DNA from: JADLGH01 sp964586675
GTDB taxonomy: Bacteria; Desulfobacterota_D; UBA1144; Nemesobacterales; UBA2774
Assembly: GCA_964586675.1 (NCBI GenBank)
Contig: CAZPHQ010000007.1
Location: 41,613-105,612 of the forward strand
DNA: 64,000 nucleotides
Reading direction: 5' to 3'
Position 1 is the first letter of the stretch; every line of letters starts with the position of its first letter. Below the pieces are notes generated by a model that saw only the letters and a list, made by a program, of their open reading frames with translations, was not told the DNA's origin and did no database searches. The translations under genes were made by a program, and so were the position numbers. Shown one piece after another: positions 8,958-18,241 of the stretch.

Positions 8958-10385
8958 TTATTTCGAAAGTTCCCTCAATAGTATTTCGTTCACAAGCTTC
9001 GGATTCGCTTTTCCCTGGGTCGCTTTCATCACCTGGCCGACGAAAAACCCCATCAGCTTTTCATCCCCGCCCTTGTATCTCGATATCTCGTCCGGGTGCT
9101 TTTCAAGTATCCCGTATATGAGGCTTTCGAGCTCGCCCTTGTCGGAGATCTGCCTTATCCCTTTCCTCTCGATGATTTCCTTCGCAGTTCCGCCATCCGA
9201 AACCATCTCGGCGAATATGTCCTTGGCGATCTTCCCGCTTATAGTCCCGTCCTCGATGAGGTTTAAAAGCCCGGCAAGTTTTTGCGCCGTAACGGGGAAT
9301 TCCGAGATGTCGTCGTCTTCCCTGAGCTCCCTGAGAACTTCCGTCATGATCCAGTTGCCGAGCGTTTTCGGATTCTTGTAGTGTGAGAGCGCTTCCTCGA
9401 AATAATCCGCTATTTCACGGGAGGACGTGAGCACGCCGGCGTCGTACTCCGGAAGCCCATAGACGCTCGCGAACCTCTCTCGCCGCGCGTCCGGCAGCTC
9501 CGGGAGAGACGCCTTCAGGATGTCGATGTCTCCCTGGCTGATTTCGACAGGAAGGAGGTCTGGGTCGGGGAAGTACCTGTAGTCGTGCGCCTCTTCTTTC
9601 GTTCTCATTGAAAAAGTGACGCCTTTATCCGCGTCGTAGAGGCGCGTCTCCTGAACTATCTTGCCGCCTCCCTCTACGACAGCCTCCTGCCGCTTTATCT
9701 CGTATTCTATGGCGCGATGTATGAACTTAAAGGAATTGACGTTCTTTATCTCGACCTTCGTTCCGAGTGTTTTCGAACCCTTGGGACGTATGGAGACGTT
9801 GGCGTCGCACCGGAGGCTTCCCTCTTCCATGTTGCCGTCGCAGACGCCTATGTATCTAAGTATCGAGCGGAGCTTCTTAAGATACGCCACCGCCTCCTCG
9901 GCGTCGGATATGTCGGGCTCGCTCACAATCTCTATAAGCGGAACGCCGGCCCGGTTAAGGTCCACGTGACTCGAGCTCCCGGAGTTGTCGTGGATGAGCT
10001 TCCCCGCGTCCTCCTCCATGTGTATCCTCGTCAGCCTGATCCTCTTTACCTCCTTGCCCGAGGGAATATCCAGCCAGCCGCCGGAAGAGTAGGGCTCCTC
10101 ATACTGCGAAATCTGGTAGCCTTTCGGGAGGTCAGGGTAGAAATAATTCTTCCTTGCGAAGCGCGAACGCCCGTGTATCGTGCAGTTTAGCGCGAGCGCG
10201 GCCTTCACAGCCAGCTCCAGCGCCTTTTTGTTGAGGACAGGCAAAACACCCGGCATGCCGAGGCACACGGGCGTCACCTGCGAGTTAGGCGCCGCGCCGA
10301 AGGCCGTGGCCGCGGTGGAGAATATCTTGGACTCGGTCTCGAGCTGCGCATGCACCTCGAGGCCTATGACCGGTTCGAATTCCAT
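8958..10385 (-). CDS. gatB: Asp/Glu-tRNA(Asn/Gln) amidotransferase subunit B
   Basis: GatB is the tRNA-binding kinase subunit of the GatCAB complex, which converts misacylated Glu-tRNA(Gln) or Asp-tRNA(Asn) to the correct aminoacyl-tRNA. The protein opens with EFEPVIGLEVHAQLETESK. It carries the family signature around FYPDLPKGYQISQYEEP and ends with the helical YqeY-like tail domain (about 330-475). The 475-residue length is typical and the protein is complete. Neither gatA nor gatC is adjacent, so the complex is encoded at scattered loci. It is transcribed toward the AT-rich cassette. Confidence 0.97.
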   Translation of the reverse strand: MEFEPVIGLEVHAQLETESKIFSTAATAFGAAPNSQVTPVCLGMPGVLPVLNKKALELAVKAALALNCTIHGRSRFARKNYFYPDLPKGYQISQYEEPYSSGGWLDIPSGKEVKRIRLTRIHMEEDAGKLIHDNSGSSSHVDLNRAGVPLIEIVSEPDISDAEEAVAYLKKLRSILRYIGVCDGNMEEGSLRCDANVSIRPKGSKTLGTKVEIKNVNSFKFIHRAIEYEIKRQEAVVEGGGKIVQETRLYDADKGVTFSMRTKEEAHDYRYFPDPDLLPVEISQGDIDILKASLPELPDARRERFASVYGLPEYDAGVLTSSREIADYFEEALSHYKNPKTLGNWIMTEVLRELREDDDISEFPVTAQKLAGLLNLIEDGTISGKIAKDIFAEMVSDGGTAKEIIERKGIRQISDKGELESLIYGILEKHPDEISRYKGGDEKLMGFFVGQVMKATQGKANPKLVNEILLRELSK

Positions 10386-10454
10386 GTAATCGGGTCTCCT
10401 TTCAGTTAAATTAATGGTGATTGATAAGGGACAATTGTCAAGGACGGAGAGAGC

Positions 10455-11120
10455 ATGAGCGATAATGTGCTGGTTATTTCACCCCACCCGGACGACCTCG
10501 AAATAGGAATGGGCGGGACAGTGGCGAAGTTCACCGAATCGGGCGTGAACGTCGTGTCGATGGTCGTTACGGACGGTAGGCGGAGCACCAGCCTCTACGG
10601 GCTCAGCGAGGACGAGATGGCGGAGCTCAGGGGATATGAAGTGAGGAACGCGACGGCTGTCCTCGGGATCGGTTACCTCATCCTTCTCGGTCTCGGCGAC
10701 GTCCGCTCCGGGGAGAATAAATCCTCTCTCGCCTCTGCGCTCGAAGACGCAATCGAGCGCTTCTCCCCGCGCGAGATCTATATGCCGCATCCCGAAATCG
10801 ACAAGCACCCTACTCACAGGGCCGTGTCTTCGATCGCTCTCGATACGCTACGGGGAATGGACACAGCTCTTCTGCCGGAAGGCCTGAAAGTTTGGTCCTA
10901 TGAGGTGTGGACACCATTCCCTTCCTACGACAGGATGGAGGACATATCCCTCCAGATGCACGTGAAGCAGGCAGCTATAGATGCGCACAAGAGCCAGCTC
11001 GAATATAAAAACTACACCGACGGCATAACAGGGCTTAACCGCTACCGCGCCGTTTTTAACGAAACGGGCGGCCTAACGATAATGGAGTACGCCGAGATAT
11101 TCCTGGAAGTAAAAATCTGA
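10455..11120 (+). CDS. PIG-L/LmbE family N-deacetylase (BshB1-like)
   Basis: A zinc-dependent deacetylase of the PIG-L superfamily, whose members remove acetyl groups from GlcNAc-containing substrates such as the bacillithiol precursor GlcNAc-malate. The catalytic HPDD motif sits at about residues 11-14 (ISPHPDDLEIGMGG), and the second metal site HPEIDKHPTHR lies about residue 114. The 221-residue length is usual. GGAGAGAG lies just before ATG 10455 and supports this start. No other thiol-biosynthesis genes are beside it, so the substrate cannot be assigned from context. Confidence 0.9.
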   Translation: MSDNVLVISPHPDDLEIGMGGTVAKFTESGVNVVSMVVTDGRRSTSLYGLSEDEMAELRGYEVRNATAVLGIGYLILLGLGDVRSGENKSSLASALEDAIERFSPREIYMPHPEIDKHPTHRAVSSIALDTLRGMDTALLPEGLKVWSYEVWTPFPSYDRMEDISLQMHVKQAAIDAHKSQLEYKNYTDGITGLNRYRAVFNETGGLTIMEYAEIFLEVKI

Positions 11121-11136
11121 ACGAATCTGTGTGATG

Positions 11137-11787
11137 TCAGACAGGTATACGCCCTGTCTTGAAGCTCCATAGCAGCATGTCGAGCTCGACAAGGCTTATG
11201 CCGAGCTGGTCCGCAAGGGCCTTCATCTTCTCTTCTGCCTCGATGTATTTCTTCCCGGTCGATGGAGGCTTCTCTGATTCCGTAACGCCGATCTCGTGGA
11301 GCATCCTCGCTACGTTCTTGTCGAGTATGGCGTAATCCGTGTAGCCGATATTTCTCAGGAAGTGGCTCGCCTGCGTGTAGCCGAGTCCTTTAATATCTTT
11401 ATTGAGGGCGAAAAAATCCCGGAGAGCCTTCCGGTCGCCGAAAGACTCCACAAGCTCCCGGAGCTTAAAGCCGTATTCCTTTTTGACATAGTCCCTCGTG
11501 TGCGCGATGAAGAAAGACTTTTCGGGATATTTGTGAATGCCTTCGAGCCTGGCCGCCATTTCCTCGGCGCTCCCGTCTTTCAGGATGTCCTTTATCGCGG
11601 CGATTGATCTCAGGCCGACCTTCGGCCCGACTGCAGAGGTGAGAATGCAGAATGCGAGCTCTTCGAAAATCTTGTCGTCGTCCGCGCTCTCGCCCGTCTT
11701 TCTGAACTCTTCGAGCTGGGCGGAAATCGGCCCCCTCACGCGCTCGTACTCGGCCCGGAGCTCTTTCAGCGTTTCGTTTGAAACCAT
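11137..11787 (-). CDS. Ogg2-like N-glycosylase/DNA lyase lacking the usual catalytic lysine
   Basis: A helix-hairpin-helix base-excision repair glycosylase of the archaeal-type Ogg family, which removes 8-oxoguanine. The N-terminal AFCILTSAV and the hairpin DIKGLGYTQASHFLRNIGY, followed by DYAILDKNVARML, match the family. The catalytic Asp156 (AILDK) is present. From my knowledge of the family, the hairpin normally reads GxGYKEASHF, with a Schiff-base lysine after GY; here that position is Thr138. The enzyme may therefore be a monofunctional glycosylase, or act on another lesion. The 216-residue length is normal. It lies between the PIG-L gene (convergent) and the DUF4396 gene. Confidence 0.85.
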   Translation of the reverse strand: MVSNETLKELRAEYERVRGPISAQLEEFRKTGESADDDKIFEELAFCILTSAVGPKVGLRSIAAIKDILKDGSAEEMAARLEGIHKYPEKSFFIAHTRDYVKKEYGFKLRELVESFGDRKALRDFFALNKDIKGLGYTQASHFLRNIGYTDYAILDKNVARMLHEIGVTESEKPPSTGKKYIEAEEKMKALADQLGISLVELDMLLWSFKTGRIPV

Positions 11788-11815
11788 GGATTAATTCTAG
11801 CATACGGCCGGTCGA

Positions 11816-12667
11816 TTATTTCAACCTGAGAGTCACGAAGTAGGAAGTCACCCACACGGCAAGAACCAGGCATACTGCGGAAATGAGAAACACGAGTAAT
11901 TTTGCGGTGAATGGAACGCTCGGCTTCTTTTGTTCGTGATGCATGTTCATTCCGGCCATTCCCGCCATCCCGGGCATGCCTCCGTCCGCCGGCTTGCCGG
12001 TCGAGGCCGACATCATGCCGTGCTTGAGTCCGCTTCCGACGAGCCATGAGTTTACAGGATATGCCGTCAAACCTCCCGCTATAGTCGCCAGTGACGATAT
12101 CCCCCAGAACATTAGCCCGGCAGGGTCGTCGCCCCCCGGTATCTTCGCCCTCATTATAGCCATAACCGGTATCATGCCGACCATCACGAAATTCATGGAG
12201 ACAGTCTCGGAGAAAAACGTCTTTTTAACGGCCGTGAAATAGCTCCCGCCGAACATCGATCTCATGAAGAGCGCCTGAAAGACGAACAGCCCCACAATAA
12301 ACGCCGCGATGTATTCGATTATTATGTCGAGGCCGTTAGGGAGGCCGAGATGAAACGTTACGATAGCTCCTAAAATTATCCCGGTCGCATCCCCAGCGAC
12401 GCAGTGCATGAGAGAGCCGACAGACTGCTTCCAGTGGGCGGCGATATAAGCGTCGTGCGTGCCCGGCATCGGCTGCCTGCATGAGAGGAGATAGATGAAA
12501 AGGCCCACCGGGCCCGTGTAAAGAACGATCAGGCCCCAGGCGAGCTTCATAACGCCCATTGCCGGGGTGTTCTTCTCCAGATCGTATACGACGAATATAA
12601 GCGACGCCGCCGTCAGAATGAACCAGAGAAGGAGAACTCCGCCTGTAATCGATTCGGGGATTATCAT
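11816..12667 (-). CDS. DUF4396 multi-pass membrane protein with Met/His-rich loop
   Basis: A 283-residue inner-membrane protein with about seven hydrophobic segments matching the DUF4396 family (HWKQSVGSLMHCVAGDATG near residues 78-96; FSETVSMNFVMVGMIPVM near 150). The function is not established. The loop before the last helix (about residues 205-245) is rich in Met, His and Gly (GLKHGMM, then repeated GMAGM units and MNMHHE), which looks like a copper- or other soft-metal-binding stretch, although that is inference. The start at 12667 gives a hydrophobic N-terminus directly. It is transcribed away from the FUSC gene. Confidence 0.83.
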   Translation of the reverse strand: MIIPESITGGVLLLWFILTAASLIFVVYDLEKNTPAMGVMKLAWGLIVLYTGPVGLFIYLLSCRQPMPGTHDAYIAAHWKQSVGSLMHCVAGDATGIILGAIVTFHLGLPNGLDIIIEYIAAFIVGLFVFQALFMRSMFGGSYFTAVKKTFFSETVSMNFVMVGMIPVMAIMRAKIPGGDDPAGLMFWGISSLATIAGGLTAYPVNSWLVGSGLKHGMMSASTGKPADGGMPGMAGMAGMNMHHEQKKPSVPFTAKLLVFLISAVCLVLAVWVTSYFVTLRLK

Positions 12668-12811
12668 TGTGCACTCTAGTTATTTGCGGGTGTTAGCGTC
12701 CCGTGTCCGAGCCATTATGGCACGAAGCCCGAAGCCTTGTCAACCGGCGGGTTTGACAGCAGCGCAGCCGCCGTGTGATAATCTCACATTGCCGCATTCC
12801 GGTGTCACGGT

Positions 12812-15034
12812 ATGAACCTCAGGCACTTTCTCTTCACATTCCGTATAAAGTCGGCGATAAAGATAACCCTCGCCGGGCTCTTCTGCCTGCTGGTCGGCAA
12901 TATTTTTCACCTCGAATCCGCTTACCTCTCGGTCCTCTTTCTCTATCTCATCATGCTCATGTACAACGGTCAGGCCCTGGCCGTCGGGCTTCAGTCCATC
13001 GCGGGCAGCATTGTGAGCGGGGGGCTTTCCCTTCTGATCGCAACAGTCTTCATATATTCGGGAGTCGTTTATCTACTCCTCATGGGCCTCCTGATTTTTA
13101 TGATTATGCTGCTCGTCGGTAAATATTTTCTCCCGGCCATCTTGAGCGGCATAGTCGCCGCGATGTCGATGTTCGTCGTGATATTCCAGTCGCTCGACCA
13201 GGCGTCCGTGACGATCCAGAACTACCTCATTCAGATGTGCATAGGGGTCTTTGCTGCATGGATGGTAGACGACCTCATCTGGCCCCGGAGAAGCCGGGAC
13301 GCCCTCCGCACGACCCTCGCTTCGGTCTACAAAGATTTCTCCGAGCGCTTCGCCAGTCTGGCGAACGCCGCCGTGAAAGACAGGGGCGAAGACGCCATAT
13401 CCCTCGAAGTCTTCAATAACCTCGTCAACCTCGTCGACCGCACGAAGCGCGAGAGCCGGGAGGGCACGTTTTATCCCGAGCCCTACATGAAGCTAACAGC
13501 CTACGCCAAGGGCGTATATATCAGGCTCGACGTCCTCGAAGACTCAATATCGAAAAATCATAAGTGCCTCGGAATGGAGGAGGTCAAAAGCGTTATCGAC
13601 GGGATTTTCTCCGGCCTTTCTGCCGAGTTCGCCAAGCTCGCCGGCGCGGTCGAGTCAGGAAGCGCTCCCGGTGCTCCTGATGCAGCGCTCGACTCCGCTT
13701 CCGCCTCGCTCGGGGATCTCTATCTCAAACTTCGTGCGGTGGAGGGCGACAGGGAGTATTTCGACGACCTTCTCGCGCTCGGCTCGCTGCCGCCACTCTT
13801 CGACGGCATACTCAATCTCCTGAAGAATTCGGTTCAGACGCTCGGCGTCATACGCGCCGGCTCCTACCCCGAGCTCCTCGGCAGCAGGGTGACACACGCC
13901 CCGGAGGTCGAAAAGGTAAAGAGCTCACTCGGCGCGTATTTCACCACCGACGACGCGAAGCAGTCCGTAAAAACCGTGATCATCATCATGCTTCTTCTCC
14001 TGGGCGAGATGTTCCTTAACCTTCCGGGAAGCTCCCAGGCCTCGTTCTACGGCGTCCTCTTCGGCTCGATGCCTAACACCGGCCAGGCCCATCTCAAAGG
14101 TAAATTAGCCATAATCGGCGTCGTCGCGGGCCTCTCATACGGCATCCTCGGGCTCATAATCGTCTCGCAGACGAGCCGCTTTATGGTACTCATTCTACTC
14201 TTTTGCCTGGGCCTCTTCCTCGCCTCTTACGTCGCAACGGGCAACAGGAGAATAGCGTATTCCGGCGTTCAGGCGGGCCTGATGATTCCCTACGTATTTC
14301 TTATAGACACGGGTCCCGAGGTAAATCTCGACCTCGCGTTCACGCGGTTCTGCGCGCTCCTGATGGCGTCGGCGATAGGGCTCATCGTTCTTCACAACCT
14401 CTGGCCCGTTAGCCCCTACGAGCAGCTCAAGAAAAGAATATCCTACGCTCTCAAGGTCAGCGGGCAGATATTCGCCAAGCTCCTCACGGGTGACGAAAAG
14501 GACAGGGACAAGATCGAATCCCTCGTCACCCCCCTCGCGGCTTCCCTTCCGACAAGCTCGACCCTTCTCTTCGACGCACGCTTCGTGATAGGCGACGAAA
14601 AGCTCCACGGCGAGGAATTCGTCGAGATAATAGGGGCCCTCGAAGTCATATTCTCCGAGCTCGAAACCATCAAGAAGACGGTCTACGCCGGAAAGGACAA
14701 CAAGCTTCTCGCCGAATACTTAGAACAGATGACCCCGAGCTACCAGAAAATCGGCGCTCTCTTCGGCGCAACATCAGCCGGCTTCAGCTCAGGGCAGGAT
14801 CTCAGCGCGGAGATATCCGGCCTAATGGAGGAGATAAGGAAGAGAAGGCAGGAGTTCAGGGAAACCGGGATCTGGAAGAGCTTTCCAGTGAAAGAAATCG
14901 AAGAGGATATCCTCATGGCGACCAGCGTGGACGGCATACTCGATTCGCTGTCGAAGATATATTCGCTCATGTCTACTATAGAGGAGCCCGGCAAAAACCC
15001 GTCGGTAGCGCTCGCCGGTAGCGGGGCTTCTTAG
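12812..15034 (+). CDS. FUSC-family inner-membrane transporter (aromatic acid/fusaric-acid exporter type)
   Basis: A 740-residue protein with the duplicated FUSC plan. A first membrane block lies at about residues 15-160 and a cytoplasmic helical domain at about 160-380. A second membrane block follows at about 385-535 (starting KTVIIIMLLLLGEMFL), then a soluble C-terminal tail. Relatives such as AaeB export aromatic carboxylic acids together with an HlyD-type adaptor, and such an adaptor is encoded three genes downstream (16993). The second block contains LPGSSQASFYGVLFGSMPNT, resembling the conserved FUSC region. The start at ATG 12812 leads straight into the basic N-terminus and first helix; the ribosome site is weak. 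Confidence 0.88.
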   Translation: MNLRHFLFTFRIKSAIKITLAGLFCLLVGNIFHLESAYLSVLFLYLIMLMYNGQALAVGLQSIAGSIVSGGLSLLIATVFIYSGVVYLLLMGLLIFMIMLLVGKYFLPAILSGIVAAMSMFVVIFQSLDQASVTIQNYLIQMCIGVFAAWMVDDLIWPRRSRDALRTTLASVYKDFSERFASLANAAVKDRGEDAISLEVFNNLVNLVDRTKRESREGTFYPEPYMKLTAYAKGVYIRLDVLEDSISKNHKCLGMEEVKSVIDGIFSGLSAEFAKLAGAVESGSAPGAPDAALDSASASLGDLYLKLRAVEGDREYFDDLLALGSLPPLFDGILNLLKNSVQTLGVIRAGSYPELLGSRVTHAPEVEKVKSSLGAYFTTDDAKQSVKTVIIIMLLLLGEMFLNLPGSSQASFYGVLFGSMPNTGQAHLKGKLAIIGVVAGLSYGILGLIIVSQTSRFMVLILLFCLGLFLASYVATGNRRIAYSGVQAGLMIPYVFLIDTGPEVNLDLAFTRFCALLMASAIGLIVLHNLWPVSPYEQLKKRISYALKVSGQIFAKLLTGDEKDRDKIESLVTPLAASLPTSSTLLFDARFVIGDEKLHGEEFVEIIGALEVIFSELETIKKTVYAGKDNKLLAEYLEQMTPSYQKIGALFGATSAGFSSGQDLSAEISGLMEEIRKRRQEFRETGIWKSFPVKEIEEDILMATSVDGILDSLSKIYSLMSTIEEPGKNPSVALAGSGAS

Positions 15035-15130
15035 CGGCCGGGATATGGACTTTCAGCCTTCCGCTTTGTATAATGCGGTGTAGAATATCGGCTCCGGGGC
15101 TAGGGCCATCCTTGGATTAACCGGGTAATA

Positions 15131-16396
15131 ATGGATCTCTTCTCTGTCTTAACAATCCTTATAACTCTAACTGCTCTGTTCAGTTTTCTTAACGAAATTT
15201 TCCTCAAGCTGCCGACGACGATAGGCATCATGCTCGCCTCGCTCGCGTCGTCTCTTCTCATAATGGTTTCGGCGTATCTCGGCTTCGGCACCATCGACTG
15301 GGCAGTGCAGCTCGTCAACGCCGCCGATTTCGACCACCTCGTCATGAACGGCATGCTGAGCTTTCTCCTCTTCGCCGGCGCGTCGCGCGTCAATCTCGAC
15401 GATCTCGGCGAGTATAAGGGCACGATAGCCTACCTCGCCACGCTCGGCATGATAATCGCCACATTGCTGACAGGGTGGATCATATGGTGGGTGTTCGGCC
15501 TTCTCGGGATGAACATACCTCTCATCTACGCCCTTATCTTCGGGGCGATAATCTCTCCCATCGACGCCGTGGTGGTGCTAAAGCTCTTCAGGCGCATCGA
15601 GGCCGGGAAAACCCTCGAATCCATAATCACCGGCGAATCGCTTTTCAACGACGCCGTCGCGGTCGTCCTGTTCGTGCTCCTTCTGGACGTCGCCACCGGC
15701 GAAACGACGCTCACCGGCGTAGAGATAGGCGAGTTCTTTTTAAAGGAGGCGCTGGGCGGGCTTCTCCTCGGCATATCGCTCGGTTATCTCAGCTACAGAA
15801 TGATCTTCGAGATAATTATCAGGGGAAAGGACGGCAGCATAGTCATCGCCCTTATAACGCTCGCGCTCGTCTCGGGCGGCTACTCCCTCGCCGAGCTTCT
15901 CGACGTATCCGGCCCGCTCACATGCGTCGTCGCCGGGCTCTTCCTGGCCAGGAGGCGGAGGCTCATGCCGAGCTCCGCAGACCATGTAAGGTCTTACGTC
16001 GGTAACTTCTGGGAGATAATCGACGATATTCTCAACGCCGTCCTCTTCGTACTTATCGGGCTCGAAGTCCTGGTGCTCAACTTCGAAAGGTCATACATCA
16101 TCTGCGGGCTTATGGCGGTTCCCCTCATCACGCTCGCCCGCTTCGTCAGCGTCGAGCTTCCGCTGGTTCTTCTGAGGTACTTCAGACAGATTCCAAACCT
16201 CTCGGGTTTCATAATGACCTGGAGCGGTATAAGGGGCGGCGTCTCGATAGCGCTCGCCCTCTCTCTGCCCGACTCCAAGGAAAGGGACCTCCTGGTCTTC
16301 ATGACCTATATCGTCGTCGTGTTCTCCATACTCGTCCAAGGGCTAACGCTCGAAAACGCCGTCAAGTGGAATAACAAAAAAGAGAGCGGGCATTGA
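15131..16396 (+). CDS. Na+(or K+)/H+ antiporter, CPA1/NhaP type
   Basis: A multi-pass (about 12 helices) cation:proton antiporter of the CPA1 family, exchanging Na+ or K+ for protons across the inner membrane. The ion-binding region is visible: FGAIISPIDAVVVLKLFRR (helix 4-5 zone, about residue 135-155) and ITGESLFNDAVAVVLFVLL (about 163-182), with the Asn-Asp pair typical of electroneutral CPA1 exchangers. A conserved WSGIRGGVSIALALSLP lies near residue 360. No long cytoplasmic C-terminal regulatory domain is present. It sits 96 bases after the FUSC gene on the same strand. Confidence 0.92.
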   Translation: MDLFSVLTILITLTALFSFLNEIFLKLPTTIGIMLASLASSLLIMVSAYLGFGTIDWAVQLVNAADFDHLVMNGMLSFLLFAGASRVNLDDLGEYKGTIAYLATLGMIIATLLTGWIIWWVFGLLGMNIPLIYALIFGAIISPIDAVVVLKLFRRIEAGKTLESIITGESLFNDAVAVVLFVLLLDVATGETTLTGVEIGEFFLKEALGGLLLGISLGYLSYRMIFEIIIRGKDGSIVIALITLALVSGGYSLAELLDVSGPLTCVVAGLFLARRRRLMPSSADHVRSYVGNFWEIIDDILNAVLFVLIGLEVLVLNFERSYIICGLMAVPLITLARFVSVELPLVLLRYFRQIPNLSGFIMTWSGIRGGVSIALALSLPDSKERDLLVFMTYIVVVFSILVQGLTLENAVKWNNKKESGH

Positions 16397-16502
16397 GCCG
16401 CAGCCTATTTAATTCCGAACGTTTAGGTGTTAGGTTTAAGTAAAATCAAACGCCGGACCTGAATCGACTTTTTACGGAATACAAATTCCAGGAGGAAATT
16501 TA

Positions 16503-16907
16503 ATGATATCTTTCAAAGTTGCCGTCCCTGCGCTTCTTGCGCTCTCGCTTCTGATCGGATGCGCCGCTGTAAAAACGGAGGAAACCGTCAGCACGGAGAG
16601 CCTTCTCAGCGCGGCGGGGTTCAAGATGGTCCCCGCGACAACGCCCGCGGAAGTAGACATGCTGAACTCGCTTCCGCCCAACAAGGTCCAGTTCTCGGTC
16701 AAGAACAACCAGCCTCTCTACTGGTACGCAGACCCTGTCGCCTGCAACTGCGTCTGGACGGGAGACCAGGCTGCCTACAACCGCTACCAGGGGCTCGTCG
16801 TCGAATCGAATATAGCCGAAGAGCAGCAGGAAACGGCGGAAATGATGGAAGAGGCCGCGTTCGGCCCCGGATACTGGGGATGGATGGGCGGCCCCTGGGG
16901 ATGGTAA
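16503..16907 (+). CDS. Small DUF4810-free lipoprotein with Gly/Trp-rich tail
   Basis: A 134-residue lipoprotein of unknown function. The signal peptide ends in a good lipobox (SLLIGC, lipidated Cys at about 20). The mature part has WYADPVACNCVWTGDQAAYN around residues 74-93, with two Cys that could bond or bind metal. It ends in an aromatic Gly/Trp-rich tail (GYWGWMGGPWGW). AGGAGG lies 6 bases before ATG 16503, the strongest ribosome site in this group, suggesting high translation. It stands between the antiporter and the HlyD adaptor, so an accessory envelope role for that transport group is possible but unproven. I do not recognise a named domain. Confidence 0.85.
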   Translation: MISFKVAVPALLALSLLIGCAAVKTEETVSTESLLSAAGFKMVPATTPAEVDMLNSLPPNKVQFSVKNNQPLYWYADPVACNCVWTGDQAAYNRYQGLVVESNIAEEQQETAEMMEEAAFGPGYWGWMGGPWGW

Positions 16908-16992
16908 TCGCTTAAATACGGCACGTCCGTGATTACGGCTGCGGGCGCGGACAGGTCACTCCGCAGCCGGAGGATAGAGGTACGCTCGGCCC

Positions 16993-18102
16993 ATGAGCCT
17001 TAAGGACTTCGCGACCCGGATAAATATCGAAAACCTGACCTCTTCGGTAAGGTTCTGGATACTCCTCGTCGTTTTCATAATCATAGTGCTCATCTTCTAC
17101 TACGTCCTCCTCGACAGGTATACGCCGTATACGAGCGACGCTTATCTTCAGACCTATGTTTTACAGGTCGCGCCGCAGGTGGACGGGCGGGTGGTCGAGA
17201 TCTACGTCGGGAACAACGAGCCTGTCGAGAAGGGGCAGAAGCTTTTCAAGCTCGACCCGCGCCCCTACGAATACCAGGCGCAGCAGCTCCGGGCGAAGCT
17301 CGTGCAGACGCGCCAGAACATAGACGAGCTCGGGAGCGACATCTCCGCGGCGTCCCAGGGCGTAAAACAGGCCGAGGCCGATTTCGCTTACGCAAACGAG
17401 CACTACGGCGACCTCAAGCCGCTGGCCGAAAAGAACTACATCGCGAAGCTCGAGCTCGACAAGGCCTTCCAGCAGGTAAACGCGAAGAGGGCGGTCCTGA
17501 ACCAGGCCCGCGCAGATTTCGAAAAGGCGAAGCAGGCGCTCGAGTACAAGATAGACGACGAGTTCGCGATAATAAAAGAGGCCGAATCAAACCTCGCCCT
17601 CGCGGAATACAATCTCGAGCAGACGATCTGCTACGCCCCATCGGACGGATACATAACCAACCTTCAGCTCGTGGTGGGCTCGTTCGTAAACGCAGGCGCC
17701 GCGGTGCTCACCTTCGTCGACGACAACAACTGGCGCGTCGTCGCGAATTTCAGGGAGAACAGCATCGGGCAGATAAAGCCCGGCCAGGAGGCCGAGGTCA
17801 CAATCGCCCTCTATCCCGGAAAGATATTCAAGGCGGTGGTCGAGAGCACCGACTGGGGAATACTGGCGGGGCAGGGGATACCCTCGGGTGACCTTCCGCT
17901 GGTCGAAGACGACGGCAACTGGGTCAGGCTCTCGCAGCGCTTTCCCGTGCGTCTCAGGATAACCGACATCGACCGCGAGGAATACGAGCTCAGGATAGGC
18001 GGCTCGACGAGCGTGGCGGTATACACGGGCGACAACTGGATATTGAACGCCCTGGCGCGCCTATGGCTCAGGATCGGAAGCGTCGTGGATTACGTTTATT
18101 AG
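16993..18102 (+). CDS. HlyD/EmrA-family periplasmic adaptor
   Basis: A membrane-fusion protein that bridges an inner-membrane exporter and the outer membrane. One N-terminal membrane helix lies at about residues 21-40. It is followed by the first half of the biotinyl-lipoyl domain (about 55-95, VAPQVDGRVVEIYVGNNEPV) and a long alpha-helical hairpin rich in Ala/Gln/Glu (about 95-205). The second lipoyl half (about 213-240, APSDGYITNLQLVVGSFV) and a beta-barrel follow to about 340. This plan matches EmrA/AaeA. The likely partner is the FUSC protein at 12812, since FUSC/HlyD pairs are a known exporter arrangement. It is the last gene before the base composition drops. Confidence 0.92.
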   Translation: MSLKDFATRINIENLTSSVRFWILLVVFIIIVLIFYYVLLDRYTPYTSDAYLQTYVLQVAPQVDGRVVEIYVGNNEPVEKGQKLFKLDPRPYEYQAQQLRAKLVQTRQNIDELGSDISAASQGVKQAEADFAYANEHYGDLKPLAEKNYIAKLELDKAFQQVNAKRAVLNQARADFEKAKQALEYKIDDEFAIIKEAESNLALAEYNLEQTICYAPSDGYITNLQLVVGSFVNAGAAVLTFVDDNNWRVVANFRENSIGQIKPGQEAEVTIALYPGKIFKAVVESTDWGILAGQGIPSGDLPLVEDDGNWVRLSQRFPVRLRITDIDREEYELRIGGSTSVAVYTGDNWILNALARLWLRIGSVVDYVY

Positions 18103-18241
18103 TAGTGGTCCAACAGGTTTGCTTTCCTTGGGCTGCTATTGGGAAGGTGCGGAAATTACCATATTTATTATGGCTTTTATAACTTAAGGTTAGCCATCAA
18201 TTTGACCTTGCAATAACTAAATAATAAGCTAATCTTGCCAT

